This document shows positions 1-9,090 of a DNA stretch of 64,000 bases, piece after piece; position 1 is the stretch's first letter; each line of letters starts with the position of its first letter. The notes under the pieces were generated by a model that was not told the origin of the DNA, searched no databases, and was given only the letters and a program-made list of their open reading frames with translations. The stretch is from Gehongia tenuis (GTDB lineage: Bacteria; Bacillota; Clostridia; Christensenellales; NSJ-53), in NCBI RefSeq assembly GCF_014384795.1, contig NZ_JACRSR010000001.1, positions 868,001 through 932,000 on the forward strand. The letters run 5' to 3'. A program made the position numbers and the translations under genes.

Positions 1-1
1 G

Positions 2-772
2 TTCGCATTTACGCCTGGTGAGACCGTGTCGCCAACAAAGGCGTGGGTTGGTCTTGATATGGCCGACAGCGAATATACCGCAATTTGTCCGGGCTACAGC
101 GTACAGTTGTCCCCACGAGAGACTGACTACCTGGAGGGTTACCGCTACGAGCATGTGCTTTTGATTCGATGGCCCAAGACCGTTCAGCCGGGGGATGAAG
201 ACCTTCTGCCCGAAGGGGCAGCAAGCTGTCAGGCGTTCGTTTACGGCTACGGCGAGAGTTCGGCAAGCGGCAAGCTGCCCTTGGCCAAAAGCAATGTGGT
301 GAAGACCGAATACACGCCGGGGCCGGTTCAGCCGGAGGACATGGTACTCGTGGAGCAAAGCGGTGAAAAAACCGCCGCGGTACACTTTTGGGTTCCCCAA
401 GGCAAAGAACTGACGGATATGAAGTTTGTGATCGAATATGCGAAGGGTAAGCCGGAAACCCTGCCGCTTAGCCCGAAGAATCTTCAAAACGCCTATGTGA
501 CCGATGATCTGAACGAGGCCGTGCAGCCCGGGAACGCCGAAACCATCAATCCCGAGCACGGTCAGGCCGCCCGCTATCCCTTCTATCAGAAGGCAAACTC
601 CGCCTATGAAGGCTACGACGAGTTTGTGCTGGTCCTTTTGTGGGACGACATAGGCAACGAGGGCTACAATGGACTCGGGAAAGGTGAATTCAGGGTTATT
701 GTGGAGTACACATTTACGGGAGGCGAGCGGGCCAAATATGCGTCTCCATGGTTTGAAGGGGTGCAGAAGTGA
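2..772 (+). CDS. Hypothetical protein of a pilin-like operon, 5'-truncated by the window edge
   Basis: The frame is open from base 2, so the visible 256 residues are only the C-terminal part; a GTG at 26 is an internal codon and not a convincing start, with no ribosome binding site before it. I do not recognise the family. The segment beginning FTPGETVSPTKAWVG resembles the opening of secreted beta-sandwich proteins, but this is only an impression. There is no membrane segment in the visible part, and it is rich in Asp, Glu, Pro and aromatic residues, fitting an extracytoplasmic protein. Its stop codon overlaps the ATG of the next gene (TGATG), so it is translationally coupled to three prepilin-like genes and probably is a structural or accessory part of the same appendage. 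Confidence 0.6.
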   Translation, partial: FAFTPGETVSPTKAWVGLDMADSEYTAICPGYSVQLSPRETDYLEGYRYEHVLLIRWPKTVQPGDEDLLPEGAASCQAFVYGYGESSASGKLPLAKSNVVKTEYTPGPVQPEDMVLVEQSGEKTAAVHFWVPQGKELTDMKFVIEYAKGKPETLPLSPKNLQNAYVTDDLNEAVQPGNAETINPEHGQAARYPFYQKANSAYEGYDEFVLVLLWDDIGNEGYNGLGKGEFRVIVEYTFTGGERAKYASPWFEGVQK

Positions 773-1326
773 TGGGGGAGCGGAGAAAAGACCGCCGTGG
801 CGAGTCGATGATTATTGCCCTCATTATCATGTTCATCCTTCTGCTGATGGGGGTGACGGTGCTTACGGCGGCTTCGGCTACCATGGGCACCGCAGCAAAG
901 CGGACGGAGGACCGGCAGCTTTACTATTACGCCCGTTCGGTGCTGGACACGCTGGATGAGACGCTTCAGCACGGGGAGCTTGGCCGGGCTCTGCGGAACA
1001 GCGTGGTGCGAGAGCTTCTCGCTTCAGGCGGAGAAGAGATCACCTTCAGCCATGAGACGGCGCCTGCCGTTGCAGCGGAGAGATGCTCGGTGGAGGACGT
1101 AGTGCTGCGCTACCAGGGTACGGCTTCGGTGATGGAACGGGATGAAAGCGGAGCGCCGACTCAGTATTTCATTGGTATGGACAGTGTAAAGCTGTCCTTC
1201 ACCGTGGCGTATCGGGATCAGCGCTACAGCATGAACGTTTCCTATCATCTGAGAAGCGCGGCCTTCCTCGAGGACGGCGAATGGAGGTGGGATGACCTAT
1301 GGACCGTGGAAAGCTTGGGACAGTGA
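772..1326 (+). CDS. Prepilin-like membrane-anchored protein (minor pilin or PilX-like)
   Basis: 184 residues. A short basic N-terminus (ERRKDRRG) precedes one long hydrophobic helix at about residues 13-36 (IIALIIMFILLLMGVTVLTA), then a soluble domain of about 145 residues. The layout is that of type IV pilin or type II pseudopilin subunits, although the usual Gly-Phe processing site with Glu at +5 is not clean here (Gly is followed by ESMII). The ATG at 772 is chosen over the GTG at 769 because AAGGGGTG lies 8 bases upstream; the ATG shares a base with the preceding stop. It overlaps the next gene by 28 bases. Role inferred: minor pseudopilin in a surface pilus or DNA-uptake-like apparatus; no ATPase, platform protein or prepilin peptidase is inside the window. 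Confidence 0.65.
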   Translation: MGERRKDRRGESMIIALIIMFILLLMGVTVLTAASATMGTAAKRTEDRQLYYYARSVLDTLDETLQHGELGRALRNSVVRELLASGGEEITFSHETAPAVAAERCSVEDVVLRYQGTASVMERDESGAPTQYFIGMDSVKLSFTVAYRDQRYSMNVSYHLRSAAFLEDGEWRWDDLWTVESLGQ

Positions 1327-1637
1327 AGAAAAAGAATGGGGGAGAGACGCTGGTGGAAGCCATCATCAGTTTTGCGCTGGTACTGATCGTCCTGCTCAGC
1401 GTGACCACCATGGTGCGGGCGTCCATCTCCATCAACCGCACGGCAGGGGAAAGAATGGCCGGCCTTGAAACGGAGATGAGCGCCATCGAAGAGGATGGCG
1501 GCCCTGCCGCTTCGGACACGGCCAACGGATCGGTGGCGGTGGAGTTTTTAGGGGAGCGCATCGAGGTTCCGGTGGTCATCAAAACCGAAGGTGACCTCAC
1601 CTATTTTGCGCCCATTCCCGGAGGGCTGACGCCATGA
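1299..1637 (+). CDS. Prepilin-like protein with canonical class III leader
   Basis: 112 residues. The leader MDRGKLGTVKKKNGG is followed by ETLVEAIISFALVLIVLL, giving a Gly processing site with Glu at +5 of the mature protein, the classical prepilin-peptidase signature, and a single N-terminal helix. The soluble part is short, about 70 residues. The ATG at 1299 has GGAGGTGG 8 bases upstream; a GTG at 1323 would give a shorter, more typical leader but has a weaker site. The gene overlaps its neighbours on both sides by 28 and 4 bases, so the four genes form one coupled unit. Probably a minor pseudopilin; its exact appendage is unknown. Confidence 0.7.
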   Translation: MDRGKLGTVKKKNGGETLVEAIISFALVLIVLLSVTTMVRASISINRTAGERMAGLETEMSAIEEDGGPAASDTANGSVAVEFLGERIEVPVVIKTEGDLTYFAPIPGGLTP

Positions 1638-2578
1638 ACAAAAAGGGATACACGCTGGTGGAGGCCATCGTGGCCATTGCGGTGGCGGGCATTTTCTGCC
1701 TCTGCGCGGCCATGGTGATCACCCCCATTCTGAACAGTTACCGGCGGATTGCGGCCACGTCCGACGGACAGCTCATTGCGGGCAATGTGCTGGACGCCAT
1801 CCGGAACAAGGCCGCCTACGCCACGGCCCTCAACGCCTCTAGTTCCGGGGAGGCCATCGATCTTGGAAACGGCATCATCGCTGTGTCGGAGGAGGGCTAT
1901 CTTGTCGTCAACGATGAACTCCAGTTTGCCCGTTCTTATTACAACGGCAAAACCCTTGGCATGACCGTGGAACAGGCGGGGCAGGACCGCGTGGATGTGA
2001 CGGTGTCGGTTCGGGACTGGGATCGGGAGATCTATACCGTGACGGCCACGGTGGCGCCTCTTCGCAATGTGCTCACCCGCACCTACAGCATCTATGAACC
2101 GGAAGGCATGCGCCAAGCGGCCCAGGAGGTGGTCAAGGGCTATGAAGGAACGGGTTGGGGCGCCAATGATAAATCCTTCTATGAGCTCTATAACCAGGTG
2201 TACGGCGGCAGCTTCCCCGAATACTCCCTGGATAACATCCTGTCCGCTGAGAAGCGTCAGGCCATGCTGGATGAATTCTATGCCACCCACGGCTCCAGCG
2301 ATCCCGGACGATTCCGCTATGAATCCATGGTGCATAACGCGCACTACCTCGTTCCATTTATCACCAAGGATACGCTGGTGCCGCTGATCTACGTTACCGA
2401 TATGCCCAAGAATGCCACCCACACCCGGGTAACCATGCTTTATTATAACTTCACCTGGTATTATCCGGTGAAGGACTGGGGTTATTTTCTGCCGGGCTTC
2501 AACGGACTCACCGACGAAGAGATCGCTGCAAAGCTGTCGGATACCACGCAGTGGATTCCCGTCTCTCAATTGCGCTGA
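1634..2578 (+). CDS. Prepilin-like protein with large C-terminal domain
   Basis: 314 residues. MNKKG is followed by YTLVEAIVAIAVAGIF: short basic leader, Gly cleavage site, Glu at +5 and one hydrophobic helix, as in type IV pilins and type II secretion pseudopilins. The remaining 270 or so residues form a large soluble domain with many Tyr and Trp near the C-terminus; I do not recognise it. The start overlaps the preceding gene by 4 bases (ATGA). It is the last gene of the operon: the tgt promoter -35 element overlaps its stop codon. Being much larger than the two small neighbours, it could be a tip-located minor pilin, but that is inference. Confidence 0.7.
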   Translation: MNKKGYTLVEAIVAIAVAGIFCLCAAMVITPILNSYRRIAATSDGQLIAGNVLDAIRNKAAYATALNASSSGEAIDLGNGIIAVSEEGYLVVNDELQFARSYYNGKTLGMTVEQAGQDRVDVTVSVRDWDREIYTVTATVAPLRNVLTRTYSIYEPEGMRQAAQEVVKGYEGTGWGANDKSFYELYNQVYGGSFPEYSLDNILSAEKRQAMLDEFYATHGSSDPGRFRYESMVHNAHYLVPFITKDTLVPLIYVTDMPKNATHTRVTMLYYNFTWYYPVKDWGYFLPGFNGLTDEEIAAKLSDTTQWIPVSQLR

Positions 2579-2598
2579 GGCGCAAATTCTGCTATAGT
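2570..2598 (+). promoter_or_regulatory. Predicted sigma-A promoter of tgt
   Basis: TTGCGC at 2570-2575 and TATAGT at 2593-2598 are separated by 17 bases. The -35 box overlaps the stop codon of the last prepilin-like gene. Confidence 0.6.
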
Positions 2599-2623
2599 GG
2601 TAAGAGCAACGCTTTTGAGGTGA

Positions 2624-3754
<1,131 letters not shown>

Positions 3755-3783
3755 TTGAACAATTTGTCATTCTGTTTTATAGT
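3755..3783 (+). promoter_or_regulatory. Predicted sigma-A promoter of yajC
   Basis: TTGAAC at 3755-3760 and TATAGT at 3778-3783, 17-base spacing, just after the tgt stop. Confidence 0.65.
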
Positions 3784-3820
3784 AGTACTAACTTATTTTG
3801 AAAGGTAGGGATTTTCACCT

Positions 3821-4150
3821 ATGGGAACTGAAGCAGGAGGCGGCAGCCTCGTATCCATGCTTATTATGATCGGCCTTATGATCGTCTTGTTCTACTTCAT
3901 GCTGATTCGTCCGCAGAACAAGCGTCAAAAGCAGGTTCGCAATATGCTGGACAACCTGGCCGTGGGCGACCGCGTGATGACCATTGGACGCATCTATGGC
4001 CGCATCACCAAGATCAACGACAACGTAATTACGCTTGAAGTTGGTCCGGACAAGGTGGCGCTCGTGATTGACCGGGAAGGTATTGCCAAGGTCGAGGACT
4101 CCGAGGTGGAGAACGACATGAAGGATGCGCCTCCCGTGGACGACAAGTAA
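3821..4150 (+). CDS. yajC: Preprotein translocase subunit YajC
   Basis: 109 residues with a single N-terminal membrane helix at about residues 9-27, followed by the family hallmark FYFMLIRPQNKRQKQ and a small cytoplasmic SH3-like domain (MLDNLAVGDRVMTIGRIYGRI). YajC associates with SecDF and the SecYEG channel. The C-terminus is acidic. It has its own promoter and is followed after 65 bases by a TIGR04086-type gene. SecD and SecF lie about 2.7 kb downstream, split from yajC by the SCIFF genes. Confidence 0.95.
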   Translation: MGTEAGGGSLVSMLIMIGLMIVLFYFMLIRPQNKRQKQVRNMLDNLAVGDRVMTIGRIYGRITKINDNVITLEVGPDKVALVIDREGIAKVEDSEVENDMKDAPPVDDK

Positions 4151-4215
4151 TCCACGGCGTATATTTGGACTTTCCCCCGCATAGGCTTGACTAAAGCTGT
4201 GTGAGGGGGGTCCTT

Positions 4216-4629
4216 ATGCGTTCAGTGAAAGTTGTTCGTCAAAAGACGGAAGCATCGTCCCATACGAATCTGATTGTTCCGGTGCTCCGCGGTTTTCTCG
4301 TTGCGGCCGTGATTTCGCTCATCGGCGTGCTCGTCTTCGCGCTGGTGATCAAGGCGGCCAGGATGGATGAAAGCGTGATTCCCGCGGTCAATCAGGGGCT
4401 CAAGATTTTGAGCGTATTGATCGGCGGCTTTATCAGCGTGAGGGATGGAGCCATGGGATGGATCAAAGGCGGTTTGACGGGTCTTGTATACGGTATAGTG
4501 GGCCTTGTCGTGTTTGCCGCTTTTTCAGGGCAAAGCGTCCTTCAGCTTTCCTCGCTGACCGAACTGCTTATTCTTTGCTTCGGCGGCGCGGTGGGCGGCG
4601 TGATCGGCGCAAACCTGAAGAAAAAATAA
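4216..4629 (+). CDS. TIGR04086-type membrane protein
   Basis: 137 residues with four predicted membrane helices and a short basic N-terminal tail. Its size, topology and position between yajC and the SCIFF peptide gene match the small membrane protein called TIGR04086 in Clostridia; function unknown. A GTG at 4201 is in frame, but the ATG at 4216 is preferred because GAGGGGGG ends 5 bases before it. The last residues are NLKKK. Association with the Sec accessory genes suggests a membrane or secretion role, which is inference. Confidence 0.75.
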   Translation: MRSVKVVRQKTEASSHTNLIVPVLRGFLVAAVISLIGVLVFALVIKAARMDESVIPAVNQGLKILSVLIGGFISVRDGAMGWIKGGLTGLVYGIVGLVVFAAFSGQSVLQLSSLTELLILCFGGAVGGVIGANLKKK

Positions 4630-4653
4630 CCAAAGATACGGAGGGATTGGGAA

Positions 4654-4797
4654 ATGAAACATATTTCTGTTGTGCAAAAGCCCTGCCTGAAGGAAACGCT
4701 GTCCAAGGGCGGCTGCGGCGAGTGCCAGGCTTCCTGCCAGTCCGCTTGCAAAACGAGCTGCACGGTGGCCAACCAGAACTGCGAAAACCGCAGATAA
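4654..4797 (+). CDS. scfA: SCIFF ribosomal peptide precursor (six cysteines in forty-five residues)
   Basis: 47 residues. The C-terminal half has cysteines at 21, 24, 28, 32, 36 and 43, with the very conserved segment CQASCQSACKTSCTVANQ, which identifies the SCIFF family. In characterised members the partner radical SAM enzyme joins a Cys sulfur to a Thr residue as a thioether. Here an additional cysteine lies at position 11 in the leader-like half (QKPCLKE). A strong terminator follows at 4819-4850, so the peptide gene ends its own transcript and could be made in excess over the enzyme. GGAGGG lies 7 bases upstream of the ATG. Biological role unknown. Confidence 0.93.
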   Translation: MKHISVVQKPCLKETLSKGGCGECQASCQSACKTSCTVANQNCENRR

Positions 4798-4818
4798 TAG
4801 CCAAAATTTCAGCCTGAA

Positions 4819-4850
4819 AAAGGGCGGCATGGGGCCGCCCTTTATTTTTT
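4819..4850 (+). terminator. Rho-independent terminator after scfA
   Basis: AAAGGGCGGC pairs with GCCGCCCTTT around a 5-base loop and is followed by a T-rich tract ending in TTTTTT. Confidence 0.85.
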
Positions 4851-4855
4851 GATAC

Positions 4856-4884
4856 TTGATAAATCCCGTCATTTCGTTTACGAT
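4856..4884 (+). promoter_or_regulatory. Predicted promoter of scfB
   Basis: TTGATA at 4856-4861 and TACGAT at 4879-4884, 17-base spacing, immediately after the scfA terminator. It would give the maturase its own transcript. Confidence 0.55.
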
Positions 4885-4914
4885 GGGTAAGGGAATAAGC
4901 ACGAGGGGGAAAAT

Positions 4915-6282
4915 ATGGTACACGCGTTTACTTGCCTGGATCATCACTTTGTGATGGATGTGGAGTCGGGCGGCGTCTACAAAGTGGATGAGATCGCCTA
5001 TGAAGTGATCCGGCGTTTTGAAGAAAAGAGCGAAGCGGAAATTTTGGATGTCCTTTCGGATCGCTTCGATCCGAAGGATGTGGAAGCGGCTTACGGGGAG
5101 ATTTCACAGCTGAAGGCGGAGGGGATTCTCTTTTCCGAGGCGGACCCAAGGGTCGCCGCCCTTTCGGGACAGGCTTTAAACCCCGGAGGCGTGGTTAAAT
5201 CCCTTTGCCTCAATGTGGCCCATGACTGCAATCTTCGCTGCACCTACTGCTTTGCCGATACGGGAGAATTCATGGGCAAACGGGAGCTGATGAGCGAGGA
5301 GACCGGCCGGAGAGCCCTTGAATTTTTGATGGAGCACAGTGGGGGCCGCAAACATCTGGAAGTGGATTTCTTTGGCGGCGAGCCGCTGATGAATTTCGAT
5401 GTGGTGAAAAAGCTGGTGGCCTATGGCCGGGAGCTGGAGAAGCGATACGACAAGGTGATCCGCTTTACCATCACCACCAACTGTCTGCTTTTAAACGATG
5501 AGGTTATCGATTTCCTGAACCGGGAGATGCACAACATCGTGCTCAGCCTGGACGGCAGGCCGGAGGTGCATGACCGCCTGCGAAAAACCGTGTCCGGCGA
5601 ATCCTCCAGCACCTGGGTGCTGGAGAACGCGAAGAAGCTGGCGAAGGCCAGGGGGGACGGGCAGTATTATATCCGCGGCACCTTCACCCGCCATAACCTT
5701 GATTTTGCAAAGGACGTGGCTTTTCTTCGGGACCAGGGTTTTGAGCAGCTTTCCTTGGAACCGGTGGTTACGAAGGATGAGGAGCTGGAGATCCGGGAAG
5801 CGGATCTGCCCGTGGTCATGGCCGAATATGACAAACTGGCCCGCAGCTACTATGAGGCCCGCAGAAAGCCGGAAACCTGGTACAACTTCTTCCACTTCAT
5901 GGTGGACCTTTCCCAGGGTCCCTGCCTCATGAAGCGCCTGTCCGGCTGCGGCGCCGGCAGTGAATACATGGCTGTGGCCCCTTCCGGAGACGTCTACCCC
6001 TGCCATCAGTTCGTGGGGGAGCCGGACTTTGTGATCGGCAGCGTTCATGACGGCTCTGTAAACCGGGAGATGCAGAAGCGTTTTGCCCAAAACCATGTGA
6101 TCAATAAGCCTGAATGCGGCGAGTGCTGGGCACGCTATTACTGCAGCGGCGGCTGTCCGGCCAATGCCTGGCAGTTTCATCAGGATCTCAAACAGCCCTA
6201 CAAACTGGGCTGCGAAATGGAAAAAAAGCGCCTGGAATGCGCGATTGCCATCTACGCGCTGGAACACGATAAGGAGGCATAA
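4915..6282 (+). CDS. scfB: SCIFF peptide maturase, radical SAM/SPASM protein
   Basis: 455 residues. An N-terminal peptide-recognition-like domain (about residues 1-90) precedes the radical SAM core with C105-x3-C109-x2-C112 (CNLRCTYCFADTG), and a C-terminal SPASM region contains CGECWARYYCSGGCPANA for auxiliary Fe-S clusters. Family members install the thioether crosslink on SCIFF peptides using S-adenosylmethionine. The gene is 117 bases after scfA, separated by a terminator and a new promoter. The ATG at 4915 follows GAGGGGGAA. No dedicated peptidase or exporter lies beside the pair. Confidence 0.94.
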   Translation: MVHAFTCLDHHFVMDVESGGVYKVDEIAYEVIRRFEEKSEAEILDVLSDRFDPKDVEAAYGEISQLKAEGILFSEADPRVAALSGQALNPGGVVKSLCLNVAHDCNLRCTYCFADTGEFMGKRELMSEETGRRALEFLMEHSGGRKHLEVDFFGGEPLMNFDVVKKLVAYGRELEKRYDKVIRFTITTNCLLLNDEVIDFLNREMHNIVLSLDGRPEVHDRLRKTVSGESSSTWVLENAKKLAKARGDGQYYIRGTFTRHNLDFAKDVAFLRDQGFEQLSLEPVVTKDEELEIREADLPVVMAEYDKLARSYYEARRKPETWYNFFHFMVDLSQGPCLMKRLSGCGAGSEYMAVAPSGDVYPCHQFVGEPDFVIGSVHDGSVNREMQKRFAQNHVINKPECGECWARYYCSGGCPANAWQFHQDLKQPYKLGCEMEKKRLECAIAIYALEHDKEA

Positions 6283-6285
6283 AAA

Positions 6286-6795
6286 ATGGAAAACACGATT
6301 AAAACCGGAGACAACGTCTACGTACATCATTCTGCTGTCCTCATGGGCAGCGTGACTTTGGGGGACAGCGTGAATATCTGGCCTTCGGCGGTTCTCCGCG
6401 GCGATTTGCAGCCCATCACAGTGGGCGAGATGACCAACATTCAAGAGCACGTGACCATTCACGTGGACTATGAAGCCCCCACGAAGATTGGCAGTCATGT
6501 GACCATCGGCCATGGCGCCATCGTTCATGGCTGCACCATCAAGGACAACGCGCTCATTGGCATGGGCGCCATCATCATGGACGGCGCTATCATCGGCAAA
6601 AACTGCATCGTGGGCGCCGGTGCTTTGGTGCCCCAGAACACTGTCGTGCAGGATGGCAGCGTGGTGGTGGGCAATCCCGCCAGGGTGGTTCGTCCCGTAA
6701 AGCCCGAGGAGATCCAGGGAATTGAGGAATCCGCCAGGAATTATTACCAGCAGGCTATGATCGAGATGGCTACGGAAGCTGAGGGTATTGACTAA
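6286..6795 (+). CDS. Gamma-class carbonic anhydrase-like hexapeptide-repeat protein
   Basis: 169 residues of left-handed beta-helix repeats (for example IGSHVTIGHGAIVHGCTI), typical of the YrdA/PaaY/CaiE branch of gamma-carbonic anhydrases. The metal-binding histidines are recognisable as the His in HVTIHVDY and the two in GHGAIVHGC. It starts 3 bases after scfB behind AAGGAGG and so is co-transcribed with the maturase. Whether it hydrates CO2 or serves another acyl/metal function cannot be told. Insertion between scfB and secD is a local arrangement worth comparing with relatives. Confidence 0.85.
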   Translation: MENTIKTGDNVYVHHSAVLMGSVTLGDSVNIWPSAVLRGDLQPITVGEMTNIQEHVTIHVDYEAPTKIGSHVTIGHGAIVHGCTIKDNALIGMGAIIMDGAIIGKNCIVGAGALVPQNTVVQDGSVVVGNPARVVRPVKPEEIQGIEESARNYYQQAMIEMATEAEGID

Positions 6796-6807
6796 TTATC
6801 GAAAATA

Positions 6808-6836
6808 TTGACGCTGGTAGTCAATTCTTATATAAT
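6808..6836 (+). promoter_or_regulatory. Predicted sigma-A promoter of secDF
   Basis: TTGACG at 6808-6813 and perfect TATAAT at 6831-6836, 17-base spacing. Confidence 0.75.
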
Positions 6837-6873
6837 AGACAAATGAGTGTTTAAGAGCGGAGGAGGGCTAAGG

Positions 6874-8121
6874 ATGAACAAAAAAAGCTTGGTCAAGCTT
6901 TTGATCATCTTTGTTTTGTTGATCGGTTTGGGTTACCTTGCCATTTGCGGAGCCCAGGTTGGCAAGTATATTCTCAAACCTTTGACGGACGCAATTCCCA
7001 AGGGCCTGGACCTGACCGGCGGTGTGTCGGCTTTATACCAGGCGGTGGATCCTGATCAAGAGGACTTTGAATCCAAGATGCAAAGCGTCAGCGCGGTTTT
7101 GAGAAATCGTCTGGATGCGAACGGATTCCTGGAAGCAACCATTTCCCGGCAGGGTACGGACCGCATTCGGGTGGAGATCCCGAACGTGAACGATCCGGAT
7201 GAGCTTCTCAGCATTATCGGCAAGCCGGCAAAGCTGGAGTTCGTGGACCCGAACGGCGAAGTGCTTATGGACGGCAGCATGGTTAAAACCGCGCAGGCCG
7301 CCATGGGCAACGGCAACACCTATGTGGTAGCTTTCGAACTGAACGAGGAGGGCACGGACATCTTTGCCAGAGCCACCCAGGAGTTCTTGAACCAGGTGAT
7401 CAAAATCAACCTGGACGGAACCACCATTTCGGCGCCCACGGTTAATTCGGTTATTGCCAGCGGCACCGGTCAGATCGAGGGCAGCTTTACGGCCTCTCAG
7501 GCACAGCAGCTGGCGTCCCTCATCCAGTCCGGCGCACTGCCCCTTGACCTCAACCAGCTGGAGGTGCGCACCATCAGCGCGACGCTGGGTGATGAGGCCA
7601 TGTCCTCAAGCATGGTCGCGGGCATCATTGCAATCGCCTTTATCTTTGTGTTTATGATTGCGGTCTATCGCCTGCCCGGCCTGATCGGCGGCGTGGCCAT
7701 GCTGTGGTTCTCACTGCTCTATCTGTTCTTCATGGCGGTCATTCCCGGCGTCCAGCTCACCCTGCCCGGCGTGGCCGGCGTGGTGCTGTCCATCGGTATG
7801 GCGGTGGATGCCAACGTGATTATCTTTGAGCGTATGAAGGAAGAGCTCTATATGGGCAAAACGCTGCGCGGTTCGGTTAATTCCGGTTTCCACAAAGCCT
7901 TCTCCGCCATTTTGGACGGCAACATCACCACCATTATCGCCGGTGTGGTGATTCTGTTCTTTGGAACCGGTACCATTAAAGGATTTGCCATCTCGCTGAT
8001 CATCGGCATTTGTGTATCCATGTTTACGGCCATTGTGTTCACGCGTTATATGCTGACCTTGGTCATGGATCTCAATGTGCGGAATAAGCGCCTGTATGGA
8101 TTGAGGGGGGCTGACAAATGA
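6874..8121 (+). CDS. secD: Protein translocase subunit SecD
   Basis: 415 residues. One N-terminal helix, a periplasm-side P1 domain (GLDLTGGVSALYQ near the start), and a C-terminal block of five helices with the family motif GMAVDANVIIFERMKEE. SecDF uses the proton gradient to assist late steps of Sec-dependent export. The ATG at 6874 is preferred to an upstream GTG at 6847, because GGAGGAGGG precedes it by 6 bases. The gene overlaps secF by 4 bases. Confidence 0.96.
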   Translation: MNKKSLVKLLIIFVLLIGLGYLAICGAQVGKYILKPLTDAIPKGLDLTGGVSALYQAVDPDQEDFESKMQSVSAVLRNRLDANGFLEATISRQGTDRIRVEIPNVNDPDELLSIIGKPAKLEFVDPNGEVLMDGSMVKTAQAAMGNGNTYVVAFELNEEGTDIFARATQEFLNQVIKINLDGTTISAPTVNSVIASGTGQIEGSFTASQAQQLASLIQSGALPLDLNQLEVRTISATLGDEAMSSSMVAGIIAIAFIFVFMIAVYRLPGLIGGVAMLWFSLLYLFFMAVIPGVQLTLPGVAGVVLSIGMAVDANVIIFERMKEELYMGKTLRGSVNSGFHKAFSAILDGNITTIIAGVVILFFGTGTIKGFAISLIIGICVSMFTAIVFTRYMLTLVMDLNVRNKRLYGLRGADK

Positions 8122-9041
8122 GCGAGCTCAAAGAAATGAGAGTCGTGGAGAAAAGCAAGTATTTCTTTGGATTGTCCATCCTCATCATTCTGGTGGGCGT
8201 TGTCATGCTCTTCACGCGGGGACTGAACCTCGGTATTGATTTTACCGGCGGCACCATCCTCAACATCGATATGAAACAGGAATTTTCCACCGATACCATC
8301 AGCGATCTGCTGAAGGAAAACGGCATCACTGCCAGCGCCGTGGTCAAAGCCGGCGAGGGCGATGTTCAAACGGAAGCGGTGGTTCGCTATCAGGCTTTTG
8401 ATGACGCCGAGGCGGAAAACGAGGCCAGAGCCAGCCTGATGACTTCCATCCAGGAAACCTATCCGGACGCTGAACTCGTATCCCAGGACCGCGTTGGCGC
8501 TACCATGGGCAGCGAGATGGTCCGGAACGCCTGCTATGCGGTTTTGGCGGCATCCATACTGATGCTGATCTATATCTGGTTCCGCTTCGAACTGCTGACC
8601 GGTGTGGCGACGGTTGTGGCCTTGCTCCATGACGTATTTGTAATGATCGCGGTGATGGCCATTACGGGCATGACGGTCAACAGCGGATTTATTGCGGCGC
8701 TGCTGACCATCATCGGTTATTCCATCAACGACAGTATCGTGCTGTTTGACCGTATCCGTGAGAACAACAAGCGTTTCAGCGTGAAGGAAAAGTCCAGGTC
8801 CTATGTGGTGAACGTCAGCGTTCGCCAATGTATGGCCCGCACGATCAACACCACGCTGACCACCCTGGTGGCAATTTTGATCCTGTACTTTGTGGGCGTG
8901 GATTCCATCAAGGAATTTTCGCTGCCCATCATCGCGGGCCTCGTCAGCGGTGTTTACTCCAGTTTGTTTATCGCCACGCCCATCTGGGCTCTGTGGTCCG
9001 ATCATAAGCTGGCCAAGAGGAAGGCACTTAACCGCGCCTAA
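8118..9041 (+). CDS. secF: Protein translocase subunit SecF
   Basis: 307 residues. N-terminal helix, the small first extracytoplasmic domain with LGIDFTGGTILNID, and the C-terminal helices with GYSINDSIVLFDRIRENNK, the SecF counterpart of the SecD motif. Start overlaps the secD stop (ATGA), so the two are translated together. Separate secD and secF genes rather than a fused secDF. A hairpin follows within 20 bases of the stop. Confidence 0.96.
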   Translation: MSELKEMRVVEKSKYFFGLSILIILVGVVMLFTRGLNLGIDFTGGTILNIDMKQEFSTDTISDLLKENGITASAVVKAGEGDVQTEAVVRYQAFDDAEAENEARASLMTSIQETYPDAELVSQDRVGATMGSEMVRNACYAVLAASILMLIYIWFRFELLTGVATVVALLHDVFVMIAVMAITGMTVNSGFIAALLTIIGYSINDSIVLFDRIRENNKRFSVKEKSRSYVVNVSVRQCMARTINTTLTTLVAILILYFVGVDSIKEFSLPIIAGLVSGVYSSLFIATPIWALWSDHKLAKRKALNRA

Positions 9042-9056
9042 ATCCAGATGATTCTA

Positions 9057-9090
9057 GGGCTCCTTTCGGGTTTAGACCGAAAAGGAGCCC
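9057..9090 (+). terminator. Hairpin between secF and recJ, terminator-like and overlapping the recJ translation start region
   Basis: GGGCTCCTTTCGG (9057-9069) pairs with CCGAAAAGGAGCCC (9077-9090) with one bulged base. There is no full T tract after it. Its right arm contains AAGGAG five bases before an ATG at 9093, so it may hide a ribosome binding site rather than, or as well as, end transcription. Confidence 0.55.
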
